From positions 1 to 64,000 of the forward strand of contig JAJPHT010000046.1 of assembly GCA_021325135.1 (NCBI GenBank): 64,000 nucleotides of DNA. Reading direction: 5' to 3'. This DNA comes from Pseudomonadota bacterium. GTDB taxonomy: Archaea; Thermoplasmatota; SW-10-69-26; JACQPN01; JAJPHT01. This document shows, piece after piece, positions 32,612 through 39,826 of this stretch. Each line of letters opens with the position of its first letter. Positions within the stretch are counted from its first letter, which is position 1. A model generated the notes under the pieces. It searched no databases. It had not been told where the DNA came from and worked only from the letters and a program-made list of their open reading frames with translations. The translations under genes and the position numbers were made by a program.

Positions 32612-34020
32612 TCGTCATGAAGTTCGGCGGCACGAGCGTCGGGTCGGGCCCCATGCTGGTGCGCGTCTCCGACATCGTCTCCCGCGCGCCCGCGGAGCGC
32701 GTCGTCGTCATCAGCGCCATGGCGGGCGTGACCGACGCCATCCTCAACGTCCTGCCCCGCGTGCAGCGCGACGAGGGCGCCATCGAGCCCTTCCTGCGCG
32801 AGCTTCTCAACAAGCACCTCGCGGCGCTCCACGACGCGGGCGCCTCGGACGCGGAGGTCGTCAAGGTCACGCAGGAGATCGACGCGCTGCTCCAGCGCTT
32901 CGAGCGGCTGCTCTACGGCATCGCGTACACCGAGGAGCTGACCGCCAAGACGAAGGACCTCGCCGTCTCCTTCGGCGAGCGCCTCAGCGTGCGGCTCCTG
33001 GCGGGCGTCCTGCGCACGCGCGGCGTCCCCGCCGAGGCCGTGGACGCCGACGACGCGGGCATGCTCACCGACGGCTCCTTCGGCAACGCCACGCCCATCA
33101 TGAGCGCCATCGAGCGCAACCTGGAGCGCAGCCTCGTGGGCCGCCTCCGGAACGGCGTCACGCCCGTGCTCACCGGCTTCTTCGGCTGCGACGCCATGGG
33201 CCGCGTCACCACCTTCGGGCGCGGCGGCAGCGACTACGCGGCGGCCATCGTCGCGGCCGCGCTGCGCGCCAACCGCCTTGAGGTGTGGAAGGACGTGGAC
33301 GGCTTCCTCACGGCGGACCCGCGCATCCTCAAGGACGCGCAGCCCATTGCCGAGATGACCTACGACGAGGCCGCGGAATTGGCCGGCGTGGGCGCCAAGG
33401 TGCTGCACCCGCGCACCGTGGAGCCGCTCAAGGACCTCCACGTCCCCATCCTGGTGCGCAACACTCAGCAGCCCGAGGTGCAGGGCACGCTCATCACGGG
33501 CGTCGCCAGCGTGTCGCGCAACGCGCTGCGCAGCGCCGCCACCAAGGACGGCCTCGCGATCCTGAAGATCTACGGCCCCGGCATGGCGTACACGCCCGGC
33601 ATCGGCCAGAAGGTGTTCGACGCGCTGGCCAAGGCCAAGGTCAACGTCTACAACATGGCCGCCTCGCAGGCGAGCTTCGCGCTCCTCATCGAGGAGAGCG
33701 ACCTGGACCGCGGCCTCAAGGCGCTGGAGTCCATCCGCGAGGGCACCATCCAGAGCGTGGAAGGCATAACCGACATGACGCTCATCTGCGTCGTGGGCCG
33801 CGGCATCGGCAGCACCTTCGGCACCAGCGGCAAGATCTTCACCGCGGTGGGCAAGGCGGGCGTCAACATCGAGATGATCTCGGTGGGCGCCTCCGACATC
33901 GCGCTCAACTTCGTCGTGAAAAGGAAGGATCGCGATGCCTGCGTGCGGGCGATCCACCACGAGTTCCTCTTCGAGCGGCCCGCGCCGGGGCCCACCGAGC
34001 CGGCGCACTCCCCCCGGTGA
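32608..34020 (+). CDS. Aspartate kinase
   Basis: 470 aa, monofunctional class. Phosphorylates L-aspartate to aspartyl phosphate, entry to the aspartate family. The kinase domain shows MKFGGTSVGSG at the N-terminus and TTFGRGGSDYAAAIVAAAL with the DPRILKDAQPI block. The C-terminal 150 residues are two ACT domains (LKIYGPGMAYTPGIGQKVFDAL and TLICVVGRGIGSTFGTSGKIF), so feedback control by an amino acid such as lysine or threonine is expected. Its place after TyrA and before asd, in the operon led by ADH synthase, links it to supply of aspartate semialdehyde for aromatic synthesis. Confidence 0.95.
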   Translation: MIVMKFGGTSVGSGPMLVRVSDIVSRAPAERVVVISAMAGVTDAILNVLPRVQRDEGAIEPFLRELLNKHLAALHDAGASDAEVVKVTQEIDALLQRFERLLYGIAYTEELTAKTKDLAVSFGERLSVRLLAGVLRTRGVPAEAVDADDAGMLTDGSFGNATPIMSAIERNLERSLVGRLRNGVTPVLTGFFGCDAMGRVTTFGRGGSDYAAAIVAAALRANRLEVWKDVDGFLTADPRILKDAQPIAEMTYDEAAELAGVGAKVLHPRTVEPLKDLHVPILVRNTQQPEVQGTLITGVASVSRNALRSAATKDGLAILKIYGPGMAYTPGIGQKVFDALAKAKVNVYNMAASQASFALLIEESDLDRGLKALESIREGTIQSVEGITDMTLICVVGRGIGSTFGTSGKIFTAVGKAGVNIEMISVGASDIALNFVVKRKDRDACVRAIHHEFLFERPAPGPTEPAHSPR

Positions 34021-34035
34021 AGCCATGATCGACAA

Positions 34036-34135
34036 GGGTCCAAAGAACGCGACGAGCGCAAAGAGCGCGAAGGACGCGACGAAAGGAAACATCGCGACCT
34101 TGGCGCTCTTTGCGCTCGTCGCGTTCTTTGGACCC
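34036..34135. repeat. 33-bp perfect inverted repeat between lysC and asd
   Basis: The arms begin GGGTCCAAAGAACGCGACGA and pair perfectly over 33 bp, with a further block (GAAGG/CCTTG) almost pairing and a 34-nt centre. Arms are AT-richer than the flanks. It lies within the operon, so it will be transcribed as a very stable hairpin ahead of asd. A 44-codon ORF across it is a by-product of the palindrome. It may be a mobile palindromic element or an attenuator-like structure. Confidence 0.8.
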
Positions 34136-34155
34136 GAGCCAGCAGGTGACCCATC

Positions 34156-35193
34156 ATGACCCAGACCGTGAAGGTAGGAATCCTCGGCGCCACCGGCATG
34201 GTGGGCCAGCGCTTCGCGACGCTCCTGGACAACCACCCCTACTTCCGCGTGACCGAGGTCGTGGCCTCGGAGCGCAGCGCGGGGAAGCTCTACCGCGACG
34301 CCGCGACGTGGGTCGTGGACGACCCCATGCCCGCGTGGATCCGCGACATGCGCGTGAAGACGCCCGCGGACGACCTGGACGTGGACCTCGTCTTCAGCGC
34401 CATCCCCGGCGGCAAGGCGGGCCCGTTGGAGACCTCTCTGGCAGAGCGCGGCATCCACGTCTTCAGCAACGCCCGCGACCACCGCTGGGACGCCGACGTG
34501 CCGCTCCTCCTCCCCGAGGTCAACCCCGAGCACCTCTCGCTGGTGGAGCGCCAGAAGACGCCCGGCAAGATCGTCACCAACGGCAACTGCTCCACCATCA
34601 CCGCCGTCATGTCGCTGAAGCCCCTGCACGACGTGTTCGGGCTGCGGCGCGTCTTCTTCGCGACGTACCAGGCCGTGAGCGGCGCTGGCTACCCTGGCGT
34701 GCCCTCGCTGGCGATCATGAACAACGTGATCCCCTACATCGGGGGCGAGGAGGAGAAGATGGAGAAGGAGACGCGCCGGTTCCTGGGCTCCATCTCCCCC
34801 GAGGGCGTGGCGCTGGCGGACGTGGGCGTCTCCGCGACGTGCGTCCGCGTGCCCGTGCAGGAGGGGCACACCGTCGCCGTCACCGCGGAGTTCCGCAGCA
34901 AGCCCACGCCCGAGGAGGCCGCCGAGGCGCTCCGCACGTGGCAGGGCGTCCCGCAGAAGCTCAAGCTCCCCAGCGCGCCGCAGCGCCCCGTCATCGTGCG
35001 CGCCGAGGCCGACCGCCCCCAGCCTCGCAAGGACGTGTACGCCGAGAAGGGCATGGCCGTGAGCGTGGGCCGCCTGCGCGCGGACGCGCTGCTGGACCTC
35101 AAGTGGATCGCCAGCGGCAGCAACACCATCCGCGGCGCGGCGGGCTCCAACGTGCTTGGCGCGGAGCTCTTCGTCGCGGAGAAGCGGCTCTGA
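34156..35193 (+). CDS. asd: Aspartate-semialdehyde dehydrogenase (archaeal/fungal type)
   Basis: 345 aa. Reduces aspartyl phosphate to L-aspartate semialdehyde with NADPH. Landmarks are the dinucleotide loop VGILGATGMVGQRF, the catalytic Cys in TNGNCSTIT, and QAVSGAGYPGV; the sequence LPEVNPEHL and the length fit the archaeal/fungal subgroup. The product feeds lysine, threonine and methionine pathways and, in this organism, ADH synthase at the head of the same operon. It is last in the operon and is separated from lysC by the 33-bp inverted repeat instead of the usual overlap. Confidence 0.95.
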   Translation: MTQTVKVGILGATGMVGQRFATLLDNHPYFRVTEVVASERSAGKLYRDAATWVVDDPMPAWIRDMRVKTPADDLDVDLVFSAIPGGKAGPLETSLAERGIHVFSNARDHRWDADVPLLLPEVNPEHLSLVERQKTPGKIVTNGNCSTITAVMSLKPLHDVFGLRRVFFATYQAVSGAGYPGVPSLAIMNNVIPYIGGEEEKMEKETRRFLGSISPEGVALADVGVSATCVRVPVQEGHTVAVTAEFRSKPTPEEAAEALRTWQGVPQKLKLPSAPQRPVIVRAEADRPQPRKDVYAEKGMAVSVGRLRADALLDLKWIASGSNTIRGAAGSNVLGAELFVAEKRL

Positions 35194-35199
35194 GGCGCC

Positions 35200-35688
35200 C
35201 TACGCGCCCTGGGCGCACGGGGAGGCGAGGACCTCGACCAGGCTGTTGACGCTGGCGATGCCGTAGTCGGCCGCGTTGTTCACGATGACGAAGGCGCCGG
35301 AGACGACGCCGCTGGTGTCGGTCACGACGGCGCTGGCGTCCGCCTGCGTCGCGGCCACCTCGTCGACGAAGAGCTGGTCCGTCGCCGCGAAGGGGCCCTC
35401 CTGCGCGACGTTCCCCGGGTAGGCCGCGACGTTCTGGCCGGTCGCGTCGCCCCACGCCGCCTGCTGGCTGACGTCGTACGTGGCGTGGCCCGCGACGTAC
35501 TCGGGGAGGGGGAGGAGGGACTGCGTGGTGGTGAGGATGCCGTTGGCCGTGGTGACGGCCCACTCGTCAAGGGCCAGGATGGTCCCCACCGTGCACGGGT
35601 TCACGACGGTGGGCGAGGCGCTGGCGGCGGGGACCGCGACGAAGGTGGCGGCGGCAAGCAGGATGAGCGCAGCAAGTGAAGCCTTCAT
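35200..35688 (-). CDS. Secreted protein of unknown function
   Basis: 162 aa from MKASLAALILLAAATFVAVPAASASPTVV, a clear Sec-type signal peptide with an AxA-like cleavage region. The mature part is acidic, rich in Ala, Val, Thr and Asn, and has two cysteines (NPCTVGT near the start, SPCAQGA at the end) that could join the ends. No family is recognised. It converges on asd with 6 nt between stops. A GGCTATCC sequence, also found at the same side of the other large secreted-protein gene, lies about 42 nt upstream. Confidence 0.65.
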   Translation of the reverse strand: MKASLAALILLAAATFVAVPAASASPTVVNPCTVGTILALDEWAVTTANGILTTTQSLLPLPEYVAGHATYDVSQQAAWGDATGQNVAAYPGNVAQEGPFAATDQLFVDEVAATQADASAVVTDTSGVVSGAFVIVNNAADYGIASVNSLVEVLASPCAQGA

Positions 35689-35724
35689 GGGTAGCACAAC
35701 CCGGCCCCGCCAGCGACCTGCGCG

Positions 35725-35735
35725 AGGATAGCCCT
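35725..35735 (-). promoter_or_regulatory. TATA-like GGGCTATCCTCG of the secreted-protein gene
   Basis: On the minus strand GGCTATCC lies about 42 nt upstream of the ATG, predicting a leader of roughly 15 nt. The identical GGCTATCC core precedes the 612-aa secreted protein gene at 47584-47594. Confidence 0.35.
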
Positions 35736-35834
35736 TTCGCGGGAGCGTCCCGGATGGAGGATTCCTGTGAATCCGGCCGGTCGATGCGGCCAGCCACAAC
35801 AACGGCTTTCTGGGGGTGGCGGCGGTGCGGAGGC

Positions 35835-37361
35835 ATGGCCCCCGTCCGCTTCGCCCTCGCCCTGGTCGCCCTTCTTCTCGCCGGGTGCGCCGCGCCCGCG
35901 GCCACTCCCGAGAAGACGGCCTCGGTGGCGTCGGGCTCGGCGCCCTCCACGCTGGGCGTCGTCCACGCGCTGGGCAACGCGACGCTCCCGCCCGACGCGG
36001 CCGCCAAGGCCATCCCCGCACGGGGGCTCCAGCTCTCCACGGGCGTGGGTGGCGGCGAGCCCACCATGGGCGTGGACAGCAAGGGGCGCCTCTTCGCGGA
36101 GGCGTTCAAGGACGGCGAGCCCACCATCATGCTCTCCCAGGACCACGGCTTCACGTGGAAGGACGTGGGCCCCACGCTCCCCACGGGCCAGCACCTCCCG
36201 CCCCAGACGTTCGATCCGTACATGTACCTCGACCCCACCACCGGCCGCGTCTACAAGAACGAGAACGACCTCCAGTGCGCGGTCCTCTCGTGGAGCGACG
36301 ACGCGGGCGCGTCGTGGACCACGAGCCCCGTGGGGTGCGGCGTCGGCGCGGGCGTCCCCATCGCGGACCACCAGAGCATGGTCGCCGCCAAGCCGCGGAT
36401 GCTCCCCGTGAGCCCGCTCTACCCCAACGTCGTCTATTCCTGCACCAACACGGGCGCCACCACCGAGTGCGCGACCTCGCTCAACGGCGGGTACACGTTC
36501 GGGCCCGTGGTGACGGTCTTCCCCCAGACGACCGACCCCAACGACTGCGCCGGCGACACGCTGGGCCACCCCGTCACCGACAAGGACGGGCGCGTCTTCG
36601 TGGCCCACGGCGGCTGCAACCGCTGGCCCACCATCGGCGTGACCGAGGACGACGGCCTCACCTGGACCTCCCACGTCATCACCAAGGACTCCGCGGTCAT
36701 CGACAGCCCCGTGGTCCACGACGTGAACCTCGCCGTGGACGACAACGGCACCGTCTACGCGGGCTGGATCAGCGACAAGGGCCTGCCCACCTACTCGTGG
36801 AGCGCGGACCACGGCGTCAAGTGGTCCCCCGCCACCGTCGTCTCGCCCCCCGACGTCACCGCCGCCGCGTTCCCCGCCCTCGCCGCGGGGGCCGACGGCC
36901 GCCTCGTCTTCGCCTACATCGCCACCACCATCCCCGGCGGGTACGAAGGCAAGGAGACCGGCCCCGCGGGCACCGTCACCGACATCGCCTCCCCCTCCCA
37001 GGACCCGCCCGAGTGGGCCAACGCCTCTTGGAACGCCTACCTCACCGTGCTCCCCAGCGCCAAGGACGCGAGCCCCGTGGCCACCACCGTCATCGCCAAC
37101 GACCCCAAGGACCCCCTCGCCCGCGGCGTCTGCGGCAAGACGCGCTGCGGCGGCATGGACGACTTCATCGACGCCGTCATCGACCCTGAGGGCCGCCCCT
37201 ACGCGGTCTTCGTCGACGCGTGCAACGAGAAGTGCTCCACCGACCCCACCGTCCACAAGATGGGCAACGTCCTCACCGTGGGCACCCTGGCGGAAGGGCC
37301 CGCGCTGCGCGGCGAGCTGAAGGCGCTTCTCCCCCTGGCGAAGCCTTCAACCCCCTCGTAA
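35835..37361 (+). CDS. BNR/Asp-box repeat lipoprotein (third copy)
   Basis: 508 aa from ATG (MAPVRFALALVALLLAGC), lipoprotein signal with lipobox Cys near residue 18. Propeller-type repeats include SQDHGFTW, SDDAGASW, EDDGLTW, and SADHGVKW. Many cysteine pairs in short loops (SCTNTGATTEC, CGKTRCGGMDD, CNEKCSTD) set it apart from the other copies and would be disulfides or metal sites in the exposed protein. It is more distant from the pair at 17506 and 51326 than these are from each other. Function is not known beyond a surface-exposed beta-propeller. The upstream longer ORF is shadow. Confidence 0.8.
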   Translation: MAPVRFALALVALLLAGCAAPAATPEKTASVASGSAPSTLGVVHALGNATLPPDAAAKAIPARGLQLSTGVGGGEPTMGVDSKGRLFAEAFKDGEPTIMLSQDHGFTWKDVGPTLPTGQHLPPQTFDPYMYLDPTTGRVYKNENDLQCAVLSWSDDAGASWTTSPVGCGVGAGVPIADHQSMVAAKPRMLPVSPLYPNVVYSCTNTGATTECATSLNGGYTFGPVVTVFPQTTDPNDCAGDTLGHPVTDKDGRVFVAHGGCNRWPTIGVTEDDGLTWTSHVITKDSAVIDSPVVHDVNLAVDDNGTVYAGWISDKGLPTYSWSADHGVKWSPATVVSPPDVTAAAFPALAAGADGRLVFAYIATTIPGGYEGKETGPAGTVTDIASPSQDPPEWANASWNAYLTVLPSAKDASPVATTVIANDPKDPLARGVCGKTRCGGMDDFIDAVIDPEGRPYAVFVDACNEKCSTDPTVHKMGNVLTVGTLAEGPALRGELKALLPLAKPSTPS

Positions 37362-37418
37362 CGAGGCCCCCGGGGCGCCGCGTAACACCCAAGTAGGGGC
37401 CCTGGAAGAAGGCATGGG

Positions 37419-38204
37419 GTGCGCGCGCTCCGCGTCGTCAGCTACAACGTCGGCGGCTCCTCCCGCTGGAAGGACCAGGGCGCGTGGACCCAGGCCATCT
37501 GCTCCGCCGTCGCGGAGGCCCGGCCCGACCTCCTGGCGATGCAGGAGATCCGCGCCCGCGTGGCTCCTGGCCTTGTGGCGGGCCTCGCGAGGATCGGCCT
37601 GGTCCCTGGCGATGGCGGCGCGCGCGAGCGCGTCTTCTATCGCCCCGGCTCCCTCAGGCCCCAGGGCCACCGGAGGGAGCGCGTCGACGCCCAGAGCGAG
37701 GACGGAGGAGAACGCTTCCTCAACTGGAGCCGCTGGGCCTCTTCGGAGGGGTTCTCGTTCTCCCTCTGCAACGTCCACCTCGTCGGGGCCGCGAACAAGG
37801 CCGCCGCTGCGAGGCAGATCGCGGACTCGGAGCCCTCCGAGGCGGCCATCATCGCGGGCGACTTCAACCTGCTCAGCTCGCACTACGTGCACGGCCACCT
37901 GAGCGCCGCGGGCTGGCAGGACGCTGCGCTCTCTGCCCTGGTGGGGGATGCGGGACCCACCATCCACCGCCACGGCGCCGCGAAGAGGAGGCGGGTGGAC
38001 TGGATTCTCGCCCCCTTCCCGTGGGCTCCGCGGGCGTATGGAGTCCGGCGCCTTGCCGACGTGGCCCTGGAGCCAAGCGACCATCACCCCATCTGGGCCG
38101 ACCTCGCCTGGGATCCTCTGGGGACGTGGAGCGCCCAAGGGCTCTCCTCTCCAGGAAACCCTGCGTTCTCTCCTAGGGGAAGGCCACCCGCAACCCCCAA
38201 GTAG
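37419..38204 (+). CDS. Endonuclease/exonuclease/phosphatase (EEP) family protein
   Basis: 261 aa from GTG (VRALRVVSYNVGG), preceded by GAAGG. The active-site residues of the EEP fold occur in order: the Asn of VVSYNVGG, Glu in LAMQEIRAR, FSLCNVHLVG, the AGDFNLL Asp-Asn pair, RVDWILAP, and the final PSDHHPIWADL. Family members cut DNA, RNA or phosphodiesters such as sphingomyelin or inositol phosphates in a Mg2+-dependent manner. The substrate cannot be told. There is no signal peptide, so it acts in the cytoplasm. A Pro/Ser-rich tail ends the protein. Confidence 0.85.
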   Translation: MRALRVVSYNVGGSSRWKDQGAWTQAICSAVAEARPDLLAMQEIRARVAPGLVAGLARIGLVPGDGGARERVFYRPGSLRPQGHRRERVDAQSEDGGERFLNWSRWASSEGFSFSLCNVHLVGAANKAAAARQIADSEPSEAAIIAGDFNLLSSHYVHGHLSAAGWQDAALSALVGDAGPTIHRHGAAKRRRVDWILAPFPWAPRAYGVRRLADVALEPSDHHPIWADLAWDPLGTWSAQGLSSPGNPAFSPRGRPPATPK

Positions 38205-38225
38205 CCAAGCCGGCTCTGCCCGCGC

Positions 38226-39548
38226 GTGCCGAAGGACCTGCGCGTGGCCACGGGCCCCGCCGCGCTCCGCGGGAAGCCCATCACGCTGCGCCTCGACGGT
38301 CGCGCCATCAGGGCCTTCGAAGGGGAGACCGTGGGCGCGGCGCTCCACGCCGCGGGCGAGCGCGTCCTCATGCGCTCCATCAAGTACCACCGCCCGCGGG
38401 GCCTCTTCTGCTGCACCGGCAAGTGCGCGGGTTGCCTCATGCGCGTGGACGGCACGCCCAACGTGCGCGCCTGCGTGACGCCCGCCCACGACGGCATGGT
38501 CGTCGAGACGCAGAACGCCTTCCCCAGCGCGCGGCGCGACCTCTTCGCCGTCGTGGACAAGGCGTACCCGCGCGTGCTGGACGTCCACGAGCAGCTCGCC
38601 CGCGCGCCGCTGCTGCGCCCGATCCACCACGCCATCGTGCGCCGCATGGCCGGCTTCGGCAAGCTCCCCGACCTCAAGCCCGTTCCCCCCCGGAGGCCCG
38701 CCATCCGCCCGCTGGAGGCCGACGTGCTCGTGGCCGGCGGCGGGCCCAGCGGCCTCGCCGCCGCGCTCGCCGCCGCAGAGGCGGGCGCCCGCGTCGCGCT
38801 GGTGGACGAGGGCGACCGCGTGGGCGGCTCGCTCCTCCTCACCTCCGACGACGAGGGGCGCCACGGCGCCGCCCGCGCCGAAGAGACGCTCCAGCGCCTC
38901 CGCGCCGCGGGCGCCACCGTGCTCCCGCGCTCCGTCGTCTTCGGCCTCTACGGCACCGACGGCCACGGCGACGCGCTCCCCGCCCCCGGCCTCGCCGCCA
39001 TCCTCACCCCCGAGCGCATCCTGGAATGCAGCCCCCGCACGGTCATCGTCGCGTCCGGCGCCCACGAGACGCCGCCCCTCTTCCCCGGCAACGATCTCCC
39101 AGGCGTGATGGGCGCCCGCGCGGCGCTGATCCTCCTCCACCGCCACGGCGTCCTCGCGGGGGAGCGCATCCTCGTCTCGGGCGAGAGCGCCTGGAGGCGC
39201 GCCGCCGCCGACGACCTTGCCAAGGCCGGCGCCGAGATCGTCTCCGCCCCCGGCGCGCGCGTCGCCGAGGCCCGCGGAGGCCGCCGCGTCGAGTCCGTCG
39301 CGCTATCAAAAGGGGAGGAGACGTGGAGCGAGGAGGTGGACTGCGTCCTGGCCGCCGGCAACGAGACGCCGCGCGTGGAGCTCGTGCAGCAGGCCGGAGG
39401 CCGCCTCGTCGCGCAGGGGTGGGCCTTGGCGCCCGAGGGCGAGCGCGCGGCGCCGCGCGTCTTCGCGTGCGGCAGCGTGCTCGGGCCCGCCACGCTGGCC
39501 GAGCGCCTCGCGCAGGGCGCGCGCGTGGGCCGGGAGGCGGCCCGATGA
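38226..39548 (+). CDS. Fused 2Fe-2S/FAD subunit of a sarcosine-oxidase/opine-dehydrogenase-like enzyme (alpha)
   Basis: 440 aa. The first 100 residues are a ferredoxin-like domain with cysteines in CCTGKCAGCLMRVDG and the RSIKYHRPRGLFC block typical of SoxA/HcnA. From about residue 160 is an FAD domain (LEADVLVAGGGPSGLAAALAAAEAGARVALVDEG), and later PRTVIVASGAHETPPLFPGNDLPG and VFACGSVLG. The gene is the first of three overlapping ones, making the alpha subunit of a heteromeric amine or amino-acid dehydrogenase such as those oxidising sarcosine, proline, opines or glycine. The substrate is not evident. Fusion of the 2Fe-2S and FAD parts (HcnA plus HcnB) into one chain is seen in some archaea and bacteria. 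Confidence 0.85.
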   Translation: MPKDLRVATGPAALRGKPITLRLDGRAIRAFEGETVGAALHAAGERVLMRSIKYHRPRGLFCCTGKCAGCLMRVDGTPNVRACVTPAHDGMVVETQNAFPSARRDLFAVVDKAYPRVLDVHEQLARAPLLRPIHHAIVRRMAGFGKLPDLKPVPPRRPAIRPLEADVLVAGGGPSGLAAALAAAEAGARVALVDEGDRVGGSLLLTSDDEGRHGAARAEETLQRLRAAGATVLPRSVVFGLYGTDGHGDALPAPGLAAILTPERILECSPRTVIVASGAHETPPLFPGNDLPGVMGARAALILLHRHGVLAGERILVSGESAWRRAAADDLAKAGAEIVSAPGARVAEARGGRRVESVALSKGEETWSEEVDCVLAAGNETPRVELVQQAGGRLVAQGWALAPEGERAAPRVFACGSVLGPATLAERLAQGARVGREAAR

Positions 39549-39826
39549 CCACGCCCAAGCGCATCGTCTGCGCCTGCGAGGACGTGAACGACGTCGAGCT
39601 TCGCGAGGCCATCGAGGCGGGCTGCGCGGACCTGGAGAGCCTCAAGCGCCTGACCGGCTTCGCCACCGGCCCCTGCCAGGGGAAGACGTGCCTGACGCTC
39701 GCGCGCCAGATGCTCGCCGAGGCCACCGGCGCCACGCCCGAGGCCGTGGGCGCCATCACCTTTCGCCCGCCCGTCCAGCCCATCCCCCTGCGCTACCTCG
39801 CGGGCCAGGAGGGGGACGAGGCGTGA
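39545..39826 (+). CDS. BFD-like [2Fe-2S] subunit
   Basis: 93 aa. RIVCACEDVN at the start and FATGPCQGKTCLTLARQML form the four-cysteine [2Fe-2S] site of bacterioferritin-associated ferredoxin-like (Fer2_BFD) domains (C-x-C plus C-x-x-x-x-C), which in sarcosine- and opine-oxidising enzymes appear as a small separate subunit or alpha-chain insertion. It would pass electrons between the flavin centres and an acceptor. Both ends overlap its neighbours (ATGA, GTGA), so the three proteins are made together. Confidence 0.85.
   Translation: MTTPKRIVCACEDVNDVELREAIEAGCADLESLKRLTGFATGPCQGKTCLTLARQMLAEATGATPEAVGAITFRPPVQPIPLRYLAGQEGDEA

Noticed and set aside
34025-34159. 44-codon ORF (MIDKGPKNATSAKSAK...) across the lysC-asd spacer
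   Set aside because: The residues derive from the two arms of the 33-bp palindrome and would appear on both strands; there is no independent sign of translation.
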